This document shows, one piece after another, positions 8,227-16,691 of a DNA stretch of 64,000 nt. The notes under the pieces were generated by a model. That model ran no database searches, had not been told where the DNA came from, and saw only the letters and a list, made by a program, of their open reading frames with translations. Made by a program: the position numbers and the translations under genes. The stretch lies in NCBI GenBank assembly GCA_910574935.1, contig CAJTCU010000001.1, positions 62,001 through 126,000 of the forward strand. Reading direction: 5' to 3'. This DNA comes from Oscillospiraceae bacterium. GTDB lineage: Bacteria > Bacillota > Clostridia > Oscillospirales > Acutalibacteraceae. How positions within the stretch are numbered: position 1 is the stretch's first letter; every line of letters starts with the position of its first letter.

Positions 8227-9267
8227 CTAGAGGAGTAGGGGGACTACATTGACCAGGATGAAATAGCATACAAACATGCACGCCGCAATGGAGGGGTTCA
8301 CCCCGCCTTTGACGTTTAGGGTCATGTTGGGATTTTCCGCCACATTGGCCCGCTTTACCTCCCGCACGGTGCGGACGCAGTGGTTCATATACATTTTGTT
8401 GCCCCGCACGCCCACAAAAATCATTACGGCTAAAATCAATAAAAGACATAGCATGGGCAGACTGATGCGCAGGTACAGCTCTGGGCTTTCTGTCAGAAGA
8501 TTGGTAATAATAATCATCTGCTCGCTGGTGGGTGAAAACCCCCGGGTTAGGTCCATGCCCGCCTGCTCCATAAGCTGCAAAAGGGTGGGCGTGGCAACAA
8601 ACACAGAGGCCGCCAGGTACATAAGATAAATGACAAACATCAGCCCTGTGACAATGGCCCCGTGCTTGTACTGCTTGCGGTACAGCATCCACGCCCCTGA
8701 AAACAGGAAGGCCGAAAAGTTGAACTTGTTCCGCCCGGTATTCTTGATGTACCGGAACACCGGCATATAATAGGCCGTGTTCTGGCGCACCAGCTTGGAG
8801 GCGTCCCCAAAACTAACCCCCTCGGCCAGCTTCTCCCCTGGGTTTACTCCGCCCATAGGGTCCATGCCAAAGGGCACCGCCCCTGGATAGGGCGGCGGCA
8901 CATAGGGCCCGGCGGGGGCCTGGCTGGGCCGGGGGCCTGTGTCCGCGTTAGCGTGGCGGTGGGGCTGGCCCATCAGCGGTGCGCCGCACCGGTTGCAAAA
9001 CAGCGCGCTGTGGGCGTTTAGGCAGCCACAGGCAGAGCACTCCTGGTCCTTTATTTCTGTGGAAGCCTCTGGGGCCTGCGGCGGCGCGGGGGGAACCCAT
9101 TCCTTCCCTTCCTCGTGCAGGTCCTGAAAAACGCACTGGCCCTCTTTATGGTAGCAGTCCCGATGATAGGGCGCACCGCACTGTGGGCACACCACAATGT
9201 CATCGTCCTTGATAAAGGGGTCCCCGCACACGGGGCAGTTGACGCCTTTGTAATCAATCATAGCCAA
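8227..9267 (-). CDS. Zinc-ribbon/RING-like membrane protein (DUF2628-like)
   Basis: A 346-residue protein of unknown function. Residues about 10-50 form a RING/FYVE-like zinc module (CPVC, CPQC, HRDC, then a Cys) and about 75-97 a second ribbon (CSACGC, CNRC). A Pro/Gly-rich linker (about 105-150) leads to a membrane part with a segment near 195-215 (DUF2628-type, FNFSAFLFSGAWMLYRKQY) and further helices to the C-terminus. The translated start is TTG 9267, six bases after AAAGGA; an ATG at 9261 is the alternative. Monocistronic. The zinc modules suggest protein-protein or client recognition on the cytoplasmic face, which is inference. Confidence 0.75.
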   Translation of the reverse strand: MAMIDYKGVNCPVCGDPFIKDDDIVVCPQCGAPYHRDCYHKEGQCVFQDLHEEGKEWVPPAPPQAPEASTEIKDQECSACGCLNAHSALFCNRCGAPLMGQPHRHANADTGPRPSQAPAGPYVPPPYPGAVPFGMDPMGGVNPGEKLAEGVSFGDASKLVRQNTAYYMPVFRYIKNTGRNKFNFSAFLFSGAWMLYRKQYKHGAIVTGLMFVIYLMYLAASVFVATPTLLQLMEQAGMDLTRGFSPTSEQMIIITNLLTESPELYLRISLPMLCLLLILAVMIFVGVRGNKMYMNHCVRTVREVKRANVAENPNMTLNVKGGVNPSIAACMFVCYFILVNVVPLLL

Positions 9268-9486
9268 ACGCCATTCCTTTTCTTATCTATAATAATGTAT
9301 TATTGTACACGATTTTTTCGAAAAGTGCAACCGTACCGCCACAATTTTTCATTCTGTTAACAAATCCGGCGGCGCAGGGGGGGCGGCTGCTTCAAGGTTC
9401 TCGCCCTAATAGAGCATTTGCCCCCTGCCAGGACCCTTTGCCGACTCCTCCACTTAGTTGGACGCCCCCTATAAAGAGCGGGGGGA

Positions 9487-9515
9487 TTTACATTTGCCAA
9501 AAGATTCGGTATAAT
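9487..9515 (+). promoter_or_regulatory. Promoter of prfB
   Basis: TTTACA (9487-9492), a 17-bp spacer and TATAAT (9510-9515) lie 46 bases before the prfB ATG. Confidence 0.78.
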
Positions 9516-9561
9516 AGAAAAACACCCAATCGGAATCATCATGGAAAGTGAGTGAAAATAG

Positions 9562-10689
9562 ATGCTGCAATTTGAAGAACTGAAGCACCAGCTGGAAGAA
9601 CGGCAGGCCGCCCTCTCCGCCCTGCGGGACAACCTGGGCCTGGAGCGGCTGCGGGAAGAGGTGGACATGCTGGAGCACAAAACCGCCGAGCCCGGCTTTT
9701 GGGACAACATGCAGGAAGCCCAGAAGATTACCCAGCGGCTGGCCTCTTTAAAGGCCAAGGACGAGAACTACCAGAAGCTGTGCGCCCGCTGCGAGGACAC
9801 CGCCGCCCTGATTGAGCTGGGAGACGAGGCCGAGGACCTTAGCCTGCTGCCGGAAATCCAGTCCGAGATCGACGGCGTGGCAAAGGTGATTGAGGACATG
9901 CGCCTTTCCACCCTGCTGACCGGCGAGTACGACGGCCACAACGCCATTCTTACCTTCCACGCGGGCTCGGGCGGCACCGAGGCCCAGGACTGGGCGGAGA
10001 TGCTCTTTCGCATGTACAACCGCTGGGCCGAGCGCAGGGGCTTTAAGGTAACCACCCTGGACTATCTGGACGGGGACGAGGCCGGGCTGAAAAGCGCCTC
10101 TATCCTGGTGGAGGGGGAAAACGCCTATGGCTACCTGAAAAGCGAGGCCGGGGTGCACCGGCTGGTGCGGGTCTCCCCCTTTGACGCGGCGGGGCGGCGG
10201 CACACCTCGTTCTCTTCTCTGGAGGTCATGCCGGAAATTGACGAGGACAACAGTGTGGAAATAAACCCCGACGACATTAAAATGGAGGTCTACCGGGCCA
10301 GCGGTGCGGGAGGCCAGAAGGTAAACAAAACCTCTTCTGCCGTGCGGCTCATCCACATTCCCACCGGCATTGTGGTCAGCTGCCAGGTGGAGCGCAGCCA
10401 GTACCAGAACCGGGACGTGGCCATGAAGATGCTGATTTCCAAGCTGGTGGAGATTAAGGAGCGGGAGAACCTGGAAAAAATCAGCGACATCAAAGGGGAG
10501 CAGAAAGAGATCACCTGGGGCAGCCAGATCCGCTCCTATGTGTTCATGCCGTATACCATGGTAAAGGACCATCGTACCGGGCACGAGACCGGCAATGTAA
10601 ACGGGGTGATGGACGGGGACCTAGACGGGTTCATTAACGCGTATCTCACGGCCCAAAGCCAGAACACCCTGGGCCAAGACATCGAGTAA
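9562..10689 (+). CDS. prfB: Peptide chain release factor 2
   Basis: Recognises UGA and UAA stop codons and triggers peptide release. It has 375 residues, with the RF2 codon-recognition motif SPF (in VRVSPFDAAGRRHTSF) and the catalytic GGQ at 250-252. The gene is one uninterrupted frame from ATG 9562: at the position where many bacteria carry an in-frame UGA and a programmed +1 shift (about codon 25) this gene reads straight through, so RF2 autoregulation by frameshifting is absent. It has its own promoter; downstream lies a repeat-filled gap before mtaB. Confidence 0.96.
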   Translation: MLQFEELKHQLEERQAALSALRDNLGLERLREEVDMLEHKTAEPGFWDNMQEAQKITQRLASLKAKDENYQKLCARCEDTAALIELGDEAEDLSLLPEIQSEIDGVAKVIEDMRLSTLLTGEYDGHNAILTFHAGSGGTEAQDWAEMLFRMYNRWAERRGFKVTTLDYLDGDEAGLKSASILVEGENAYGYLKSEAGVHRLVRVSPFDAAGRRHTSFSSLEVMPEIDEDNSVEINPDDIKMEVYRASGAGGQKVNKTSSAVRLIHIPTGIVVSCQVERSQYQNRDVAMKMLISKLVEIKERENLEKISDIKGEQKEITWGSQIRSYVFMPYTMVKDHRTGHETGNVNGVMDGDLDGFINAYLTAQSQNTLGQDIE

Positions 10690-11160
10690 GCGTCAAAAAG
10701 GAAAAACGCCGCATAATGCGGCAGGGGGACGGGGGTGCGGGGCAGAGCCCTGCGGCCTTATCCCTTTGGGTCCCACGGCCGGCGCTGGTCTCCAGCGCCC
10801 TTAGCGGCGCGGCAACAAGCACCCGTGGGGCGCGGCCACACCCCCCCTAAGCCCGGGCAGGCCCACCAGCTCCCGCGCCGCCGAAACAGCGGACCGCTCC
10901 CTCCCGCTTTCCGGTGTGGCTGGGCCCGTATTGGCAAAGAAAAAACATTTTGGGCCGATACGGGCCCCTTCTGGGGGGCTGGGTGCTAACGGGCCGCTCT
11001 TGCAAAAATCTCGCTTCGCTGATTTTTGCAAATCGCTGCGTTTTGGCGGCGCTGGTCTCCAGCGCCGGCCGCGAGACCAAGGGACAGGCCGCCTCCGGCG
11101 GCAAGGGGCGCTGCCCCCTTGACCCCTGCCAGGAGAAACAAGTTTCCCCTGGACTCCTTT
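10690..11160. repeat. Gene-free composite of palindromic repeats
   Basis: The gap between prfB and mtaB holds several hairpins and no gene: GGGCCCGTAT/ATACGGGCCC (10922-10931 with 10958-10967), TGCAAAAATC/GATTTTTGCA around a TCGCTTCGCT loop (11001-11030), GGGGC/GCCCC (11105-11117) and a CCAGG hairpin with GAAAC/GTTTC (11129-11152). The same set of parts recurs at 18486-18745, so this is a dispersed family rather than unique leader sequence. Confidence 0.6.
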
Positions 11161-11172
11161 CTGTTTCCCTCT

Positions 11173-11208
11173 TTTTTGCCCTCATCTTATTTTTTGCCCT
11201 CATCTTAT
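11173..11208 (+). repeat. Tandem 18-bp duplication before mtaB
   Basis: Two identical 18-bp units reading TTTTTGCCCTCATCTTAT stand head to tail, ending three bases before the mtaB Shine-Dalgarno sequence (GGGAGG). Confidence 0.8.
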
Positions 11209-11223
11209 TTTGGGAGGTCCCCC

Positions 11224-12522
11224 ATGAAAGTCAAATTCATTACCCTGGGCTGCAAGGTCAACCAATACGAGAGCCAGGCCATGCTGGAACAGCTGCTGGG
11301 CCAGGGCTTTCAGCCCGCGGGCAACGGCCCCGCCGACCTGGTGGTGGTGAACTCCTGCACGGTCACCGCCCAAAGCGACCAAAAGGCCCGCCAGGCCCTG
11401 CGCCGCCTAAAGCGCCAGAACCCCGGGGCCATCGGCGTACTCACCGGCTGCTGGCCCCAGGCCTTTCCCAAAGAGGCCGGGGCTTTTTCAGACGCAGACA
11501 TCGTTCTGGGCAACGCCAACCGGGCCGCCCTGGGCCAGCGGGTGATGGAGTACCTTTCTACCAAACAGCGCGTGGTGGACATTGCCCCCCATGAAAAGGG
11601 CGAGGCCTTTGAGCCCATGCGTATCAGCGGAATGCAGGGCCACACCCGGGCCTTTTTAAAGATTGAGGACGGCTGCGAGCGCTTCTGCGCCTACTGCATC
11701 ATCCCCTACGCCCGGGGCAGGGTGCGCTCCAAACCCGTGGAGCAGATCCTGGCCGAGACAGAGAGCCTGGCCGCCGCCGGGTACCGGGAGGTGGTGCTCA
11801 CGGGCATCAACCTGCCCGCCTATGGCCAGGACCTGGGCCTTAGCCTCTGCGATGCGGTGGAGGCCGCCTGCGCCATAGGGGGCGTCTGCCGGGTGCGGCT
11901 GGGCTCTTTGGAGCCGGAACGCCTAACCCCGCCGGTCATCGCCCGGATGCAGGCCCAGCCCAAGCTCTGCCCCCAGTTCCACCTCTCCCTGCAAAGCGGC
12001 TGCGGCGCCACCCTAAAGCGCATGAACCGCCACTACACCCCCCAGGAGTACATGGGCATTGTACAGGACCTGCGGGGGGCTTTCCCGGGCTGCGCCATCA
12101 CTACAGACGTGATGGTGGGCTTTCCCGGAGAGACCGAGGAGGAGTTCGCCCAGAATTTGGCCTTTGTAGCGGCTGTGGGCTTTGCCAAGGCCCATGTGTT
12201 CGCCTACTCCCGCCGCCCGGGCACGGTGGCGGACCAAGCCCCGGACCAAGTGCCCGCCCCAGTGAAGGAAGCCCGCAGCCGCCGGATGATAGAAGCGGCA
12301 GAGGCGGGGCGGCAGGCCTTTTTCTTGTCCCAGATAGGCCGGCGGGCCCAGGTGCTCTTTGAGCGGGAGGCAAGGCCCGGGGTGTGGGAGGGCTTCACCC
12401 CCAACTACACCCCGGTGCTGGCGAAAAGCGCCGGAAACTTGGCCGGAGAGCTGCGGGAGGCAGAGCTGACCGGCCTGCAGGGGAACGCTATGACGGGCGT
12501 GCTGACGGCAAACTCCGGCTAA
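11224..12522 (+). CDS. mtaB: tRNA t6A37 methylthiotransferase MtaB
   Basis: A radical-SAM enzyme that converts t6A37 to ms2t6A37 in ANN-decoding tRNAs. Its 432 residues contain an N-terminal UPF0004 domain with three cluster cysteines (LGCKVNQYES, NSCTVTAQ, LTGCWPQ), a radical-SAM core with CERFCAYC (C151, C155, C158), and a C-terminal TRAM-like region. Short length and the LGCKVNQYES opening fit MtaB better than MiaB or RimO. The start ATG 11224 has GGGAGG eight bases upstream; the long frame before it runs through repeats and is not coding. Confidence 0.93.
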   Translation: MKVKFITLGCKVNQYESQAMLEQLLGQGFQPAGNGPADLVVVNSCTVTAQSDQKARQALRRLKRQNPGAIGVLTGCWPQAFPKEAGAFSDADIVLGNANRAALGQRVMEYLSTKQRVVDIAPHEKGEAFEPMRISGMQGHTRAFLKIEDGCERFCAYCIIPYARGRVRSKPVEQILAETESLAAAGYREVVLTGINLPAYGQDLGLSLCDAVEAACAIGGVCRVRLGSLEPERLTPPVIARMQAQPKLCPQFHLSLQSGCGATLKRMNRHYTPQEYMGIVQDLRGAFPGCAITTDVMVGFPGETEEEFAQNLAFVAAVGFAKAHVFAYSRRPGTVADQAPDQVPAPVKEARSRRMIEAAEAGRQAFFLSQIGRRAQVLFEREARPGVWEGFTPNYTPVLAKSAGNLAGELREAELTGLQGNAMTGVLTANSG

Positions 12523-12527
12523 CTAGA

Positions 12528-12563
12528 AACGCCGCAGAAAAGAATGCGCTCTTCTGCGGCGTT
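12528..12563. terminator. Hairpin between mtaB and the secreted paralogue
   Basis: A 12-bp perfect stem (12528-12539 with 12552-12563) lies between two convergent genes. Its T tail is poor on both strands, so termination is likely but not certain. Confidence 0.5.
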
Positions 12564-12574
12564 GTTGGTTCATC

Positions 12575-13315
12575 TTAGATAATACCTGGGTTATTATCTT
12601 TAGAACGATATACTCTAATGGTTGAATGCCCAGGGGTATCGTAGGTACTCGCGCGAACGGCAACTCTACAGCTTGTCCCCCACTCAGTGATAGGACGTTT
12701 TGTCAAGACGGCCTCATTCGTTCCAATCCTTGAGGCATAGCCTAGCGAAGCACCTGTGTTAGCATTGGAAAAGCCAATATTACAGGTTTCGCTTGAAGTT
12801 AACAAAGAAGCGTATGCCAGACCCATGACATGTGTTTTATCTAAATAAAAATAGCCAAAGGGAGTCGTATTTACGCCTGTTTTGGGATTTTTTAAATACA
12901 CATCTTGAGAGGTCAAAAGTTGGTAGCCCGTAAGGTCTACAGCACGCGTAGAATTTTCATTGGGCTCAAAGGCACCAGCTAAGTCCGTAGCTACCGCTTC
13001 AACAGGTACTTCCCAATCTTCGGGAAAGACTTCATGGAATTCAGGCAGTTCCCGCACGGTCTCCCCGGTTTCTACATTTATCACCCTGCCTTCGTAACCG
13101 TCTGCAACCCATCCGGGGTGGTCCATGATAATTTCTTCACGAGCTTCCAAAATAGACTCTTGAAGCTCTGGCGCGGCGCTGTCATAGTCCATGTTGGCTA
13201 ATGTTTGGATTCTTTGTACCTCATAAGTTACTGATTCATCATTGCTAGCATACGCTGGAAATGTGCAAAGAGTAACCAGGCAGGCGGCGAGAATAGCGCT
13301 TAGTAGTCGTTTCAT
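12575..13315 (-). CDS. Secreted protein of unknown function, paralogue 1
   Basis: 246 residues from ATG 13315, with GGAGGG upstream. A classical signal peptide (KRLLSAILAACLVTLCTFPAYA, cleavage after AYA) makes it exported. Residues about 30-115 share a repeat block with the next gene: MDYDSAAPELQESILEAREE, then PGWVADGYEG, VINVETGETVRELPEF and FPEDWEVP. The C-terminal 130 residues are Ser/Thr/Asn-rich and end in a beta-like segment not present in the paralogue. No catalytic motif was recognised. Codon use is less GC-biased than in its neighbours (many A/T third positions), which hints at recent acquisition. No function is proposed. Confidence 0.7.
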   Translation of the reverse strand: MKRLLSAILAACLVTLCTFPAYASNDESVTYEVQRIQTLANMDYDSAAPELQESILEAREEIIMDHPGWVADGYEGRVINVETGETVRELPEFHEVFPEDWEVPVEAVATDLAGAFEPNENSTRAVDLTGYQLLTSQDVYLKNPKTGVNTTPFGYFYLDKTHVMGLAYASLLTSSETCNIGFSNANTGASLGYASRIGTNEAVLTKRPITEWGTSCRVAVRASTYDTPGHSTIRVYRSKDNNPGII

Positions 13316-13391
13316 TTTAGAACCCTCCAATAAAAAATTTTAGTAGCATCCAGTGGCCAACAATAGCTTCAGCAATTTAAGAGTCTTTTCG

Positions 13392-13883
13392 CTAGTTTGT
13401 GGTCATGAGTACTTCTGGCAGAGATTGGCAGAGCAGCTGTACAGGGGCAGCCGTCTGCTCTGCCAAAGACGGCTCTTCCTCGTTCTCCTCAATTTCAGGC
13501 TGGGACTTGGGTTCGGGTTTCAGTTCTGGGATGGAACCGTTTACTTCCTCTTTGGGAATTTCCCAGTCCTTTGGAAAAAGGTCGTAAAAATCCGGGAGCC
13601 TGCGAATCACTTCGCCGGTCTCCAGGTCTATTACGGCGCATTCCCATCCGTTGGCGGACCAGCCGGGGCAATAGCGGTAGATCATTTCATTCCTGGCCGC
13701 CAGAATCTTTTCTTTCAGGTGTTCCGGCGCACTTTCCAAATCCATGTAGGCATAGCGCTCGGCTTCCCGGCGAGCGGCGATCTCCGCTTCCGCTTCCAGG
13801 GGGACAGCGGCAAAACCGGATAGGCCGATTCCCAAAAGGACGGAAAGGGCGGCGAAAAGGAATAGCATTAGGCTGTTTTTCAT
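13392..13883 (-). CDS. Secreted or anchored protein of unknown function, paralogue 2
   Basis: 163 residues from ATG 13883 with GAGG eight bases upstream (a GTG at 13892 would overlap that site). It has an N-terminal hydrophobic segment (SLMLFLFAALSVLLGIGLSGFAA), then the block shared with paralogue 1: MDLESAPEHLKEKILAARNE, PGWSANGWE, VIDLETGEVIRRLPDF, FPKDWEIP. The tail is short, Pro/Glu-rich and probably disordered. It lies 76 bp upstream of paralogue 1 on the same strand, so the pair looks like a tandem duplication with divergent C-termini. Function unknown. Confidence 0.7.
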   Translation of the reverse strand: MKNSLMLFLFAALSVLLGIGLSGFAAVPLEAEAEIAARREAERYAYMDLESAPEHLKEKILAARNEMIYRYCPGWSANGWECAVIDLETGEVIRRLPDFYDLFPKDWEIPKEEVNGSIPELKPEPKSQPEIEENEEEPSLAEQTAAPVQLLCQSLPEVLMTTN

Positions 13884-14027
13884 TGGCTTCACCTCTAGGA
13901 CAAGTGCGGTGAGACGCTTTTTTGCCGAAGGGACTGTTTTGGCCCCTGGCTGCTACTGTTTTTAGTATAGAACTATTTTTTCGGTTTGTCAATAACAAAT
14001 ATTCATATTTGGAAACTGTGTAAGGAC

Positions 14028-14193
14028 TAGGGCTTGTTGGAACATAGAGAAAATGACGGATTTTTGACCCAAAGCGGTCAGCTTCCAGGAGAAATCTGCA
14101 AGGAATCCTTGCGGTGTTACGAGGATTTTCGACGCGGAAGAGGGCCGCTTCTGGGTAAAAAGACGGCGTTTTCCATGTTTCAAACCAGCCCTA
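14028..14193. repeat. MITE-1 copy B
   Basis: 166 bp with near-matching ends (TAGGGCTTGTTGGAACAT against TAGGGCTGGTTTGAAACAT read from the other side). It is almost the reverse complement of copy C (27256-27421), including the central palindrome around GCAAGGAATCCTTGC. Non-coding. Confidence 0.85.
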
Positions 14194-14202
14194 ATAGGTT
14201 TC

Positions 14203-14400
14203 TATAGGAAATACCGCATAATTCTAAGTGCTGTATTGCGCAGTCAGATTTTTCGCCAGCGTGCACAGATAAAGCGCCGCCAATCAGGCCTTTGATGGTC
14301 TTGCGATTCTGGCCAAGCGAAAGCTGTGTGCCAGGACGGAAAAATTGCAAGCAAGACAGCGTTTAAGGCGTTAGCCGCGAATTCTGCGGTATTGCCTATA
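14203..14400. repeat. MITE-2 copy 1
   Basis: A 198-bp non-coding element with ends TATAGGAAATACCGCA and, inverted, TATAGGCAATACCGCA. Internally it keeps the pattern seen in the copy at 22976-23156: TTTTTCG, a GTGNACAGAT segment, GCCAATC, CAAGCGAAAGC, GACGGAAAAA and TGCAAGCAA in the same order. It begins nine bases after MITE-1 copy B and ends 25 bases before a GNAT start codon. Confidence 0.75.
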
Positions 14401-14425
14401 AAGTATGTGAAAGGACGTGACTTCC

Positions 14426-14950
14426 ATGCTCATCCGCCCCATAAGCCCAGAGGACCTGCCAGCGCTGCGGCTTTTATATGAAAAGAGCTGGCGCTGGGCC
14501 TACCGGGATTTGATCCCCCAGAGCTTTTTGGACGGCGTGCCCAAGGAGGCCTGGGCCGGAGGCGTGACGAAAGAGGGCCGCCAAAACCTGGTGCTGGAAG
14601 AGGCCGGGGCCCTGCTGGGCACCGTGAGCTTTTGCCCCTCCCGGTGGTGGAAGTATCCGGACTACGGGGAGATTGTGGCCCTGTACCTGCTGCCGGAGCA
14701 TACCGGCCAGGGCTGGGGCCGGCTTCTGCTGGACCGGGCTGTGGCGGCCCTGGGGGACCAGGGCCTGGAAAAGGTCCTGCTGTGGGTGCTAAAGGACAAC
14801 CGCCGGGCCCGGGCCTTTTATGAGAAATACGGCTTTGTCCCCAAGGGGGACTACCAGGAGAGCACCTATGACGGCCAAGCTGTGGGGGAAGTGCTGTATA
14901 CTTATGGGGACGAGCCCCCGGGGGCTGGGCTGTACAGGCGGCTGTGGTAG
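14426..14950 (+). CDS. GNAT-family N-acetyltransferase
   Basis: 174 residues, acetyl-CoA dependent. The acetyl-CoA loop is clear: IVALYLLPEHTGQGWGRLLLDRAV (Q-x-x-G-x-G type). NRRARAFYEKYGFVPKGDY is the typical C-terminal half of RimI-like GNATs. ATG 14426 is chosen because AAAGGA lies 11 bases upstream; GTG 14417 is too close. It is immediately downstream of the MITE-1/MITE-2 pair, which may have displaced its native promoter. The substrate is unknown. Confidence 0.85.
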   Translation: MLIRPISPEDLPALRLLYEKSWRWAYRDLIPQSFLDGVPKEAWAGGVTKEGRQNLVLEEAGALLGTVSFCPSRWWKYPDYGEIVALYLLPEHTGQGWGRLLLDRAVAALGDQGLEKVLLWVLKDNRRARAFYEKYGFVPKGDYQESTYDGQAVGEVLYTYGDEPPGAGLYRRLW

Positions 14951-15326
14951 CCCGAAATCTCCTTCCGCCAATTTTAAAACGCCTGGCTAGGGCCGAAAAT
15001 CCCCCTCTTGTCCTGGCCAAAAAGCAGGTGGGCCCAAAGGCCTTGCAATGGGACCCGGCCTTGGGTATACTGAATATGCCGGCAGAAAAAGAATATAGAA
15101 AACGCGTGGTTCATCGCTTTTGCGCCGCGTTAACGATCCATAAGAGTCTGTTCTTATAGAAGGAATCGCGCCCGTCTTTTCCATGGATTTTGACGGTTTC
15201 CCTGTTAAAAAAGGCTTGAAATTTTCCAGAGCTGTCCATGCCTTTTTCCTTAAACCCGCCCAAAATCCCCTTCAAAATCTGAACATTCCCCTTGTGGGAA
15301 CAGGCTCTTGGAAAGGGGGAGTTAAA

Positions 15327-15776
15327 ATGAACATTACCATTCAAGAGGACCCCGCCCTGGAAGAAACCCAGGTGGTCATCCGCTGCAAGCAGGCCGACGC
15401 GCCGGTGCTGGAGATGATAGCCGCGCTGCGGTCCTTTGACCAGAACTTTGACCAAAAGCTTACCGGCCTGCGGGAGGGGCAGACCTTTTTGCTGGACTTC
15501 CACCAGGTGCTGTACATCGACACAGCGGACGGCCGGACCTTTCTCTATACCAAGGAGCAGGTTTACGAAACGTCCCTGCGGCTGTATGAGCTGGAAGAGC
15601 GGCTTTCTGGGCGGCAGTTTTTGCGGGCCAGCAAATCGACGCTGGTAAACTTTAACGCCATACGCTCTTTGCGGCCGGACCTGGGCGGGCGGCTGCGGCT
15701 GACCATGCGGGGCGGAGAGGCTTTGTACGTATCACGGCAGTACGCCCCGGCATTCCGGAAGCGGCTGGGGCTGTAG
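15327..15776 (+). CDS. LytTR-family DNA-binding regulator
   Basis: 149 residues with no receiver domain. The C-terminal 100 residues form a LytTR DNA-binding domain: FHQVLYIDTADGRTFLYT, then LEERLSGRQFLRASKSTLVNFNAI and the terminal YVSRQYAPAFRKRL. The start ATG 15327 has GAAAGGGGGA upstream. It is followed 32 bp later by a DUF3021 membrane protein, the usual partner; such pairs are thought to form membrane-controlled regulators in which the membrane protein inhibits the regulator. That role is taken from the family. Target promoter unknown. Confidence 0.88.
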   Translation: MNITIQEDPALEETQVVIRCKQADAPVLEMIAALRSFDQNFDQKLTGLREGQTFLLDFHQVLYIDTADGRTFLYTKEQVYETSLRLYELEERLSGRQFLRASKSTLVNFNAIRSLRPDLGGRLRLTMRGGEALYVSRQYAPAFRKRLGL

Positions 15777-15808
15777 GCCGGGAACACAGCAAGAAAGGAG
15801 CGCTTATC

Positions 15809-16252
15809 ATGAAAAAATTTCTAAAATTTGTAGGAGAGTTCAAGTCTTGGGGCTGCCTAAGCTTTACCGGGGCGCTGTGCATCTATTCCTTTATAGACGC
15901 AATGTGCGGCAACCAAACCATGCGCCACACCCTTATCTGGCAGATGCTGGCCATGTGCGGCGTGATTACCCTGCTGCAATATATCTTCTTTTCCGGCCAG
16001 GTGTTAAAAAAGCCCAGCTACGCCCTGCGCTTGGGCGTGTTCTGCGCCCTGGTCTTTGGGGTTTGCGCGGGCTTTGCCTGGGTCTGCGGGTGGTTCCCCA
16101 TGGAAGACCCCGGGGCCTGGGTCAGCTTTATGGTTGTATTCTTTGTAATCTTCCTGGTGCTCTGCCTGGGGTTTGAGATCCACTTCCGAATCATGGGAAA
16201 AAAGTACGACGCCCTGCTGGGCCGGCGGCAGAAAGAAAACCCGGAAGAATAA
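15809..16252 (+). CDS. DUF3021 membrane protein, LytTR partner
   Basis: 147 residues with four hydrophobic segments (about 17-33, 42-62, 73-93, 103-125) and a basic C-terminal tail (GRRQKENPEE). Length, topology and position directly after a LytTR gene fit DUF3021. AAAGGAG lies upstream of ATG 15809. Predicted to sit in the cytoplasmic membrane and restrain the upstream regulator; its ligand is unknown. Confidence 0.82.
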   Translation: MKKFLKFVGEFKSWGCLSFTGALCIYSFIDAMCGNQTMRHTLIWQMLAMCGVITLLQYIFFSGQVLKKPSYALRLGVFCALVFGVCAGFAWVCGWFPMEDPGAWVSFMVVFFVIFLVLCLGFEIHFRIMGKKYDALLGRRQKENPEE

Positions 16253-16307
16253 ACCCACGCCAAAAGCGGCCTGTCTCCTTCCACAAAAAAATGCGCAAAG
16301 AGGGGGC

Positions 16308-16336
16308 TTGACAAGCCCGGGGGTTGGGGCTATAAT
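16308..16336 (+). promoter_or_regulatory. Consensus promoter of rpsU
   Basis: TTGACA (16308-16313), 17 bp and TATAAT (16331-16336) form a perfect sigma-A promoter 66 bases before rpsU. Confidence 0.9.
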
Positions 16337-16402
16337 AGTCATGTTGTATTGCACATTTACGACGCAAACCCCTGCCTTTTCGGCGGATGGGAGGGATATT
16401 GG

Positions 16403-16579
16403 ATGGCTGAGATACGGCTCAAAGAAAATGAATCTTTGGATAGCGCCCTGCGGCGGTTTAAGAAACAATGCGCCCGCGCCGGCGTGATTCAAGAGGTACG
16501 CAAACGCGAGGCTTACGAAAAGCCCTCGGTAAAGCGGAAGAAAAAGTCAGAAGCGGCCCGCAAGCGTAAGTATAAGTAA
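16403..16579 (+). CDS. rpsU: 30S ribosomal protein S21
   Basis: 58 residues, full length for bS21. The N-terminus [20 protein letters not shown] and the Lys/Arg-rich tail [13 protein letters not shown] are diagnostic. ATG 16403 follows GGGAGG. It has a strong promoter of its own, as expected for an abundant ribosomal protein. It is not linked to yqeY or dnaG in this window. Confidence 0.96.
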   Translation: MAEIRLKENESLDSALRRFKKQCARAGVIQEVRKREAYEKPSVKRKKKSEAARKRKYK

Positions 16580-16691
16580 GCAGGGCTAGGTTTGGGAATG
16601 GAGCGGCGTACGGCGGGCATTTCCCCGGCGCGCCGGGAAAAGCCTTTGGGTGTTCATTGGGGGAAAGGGCCCGTCCTTTTCTCCTTTTGGA

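Noticed and set aside
9748-10584. 278-codon antisense frame over prfB
   Set aside because: Shadow of prfB without a start signal; prfB carries GGQ and SPF.
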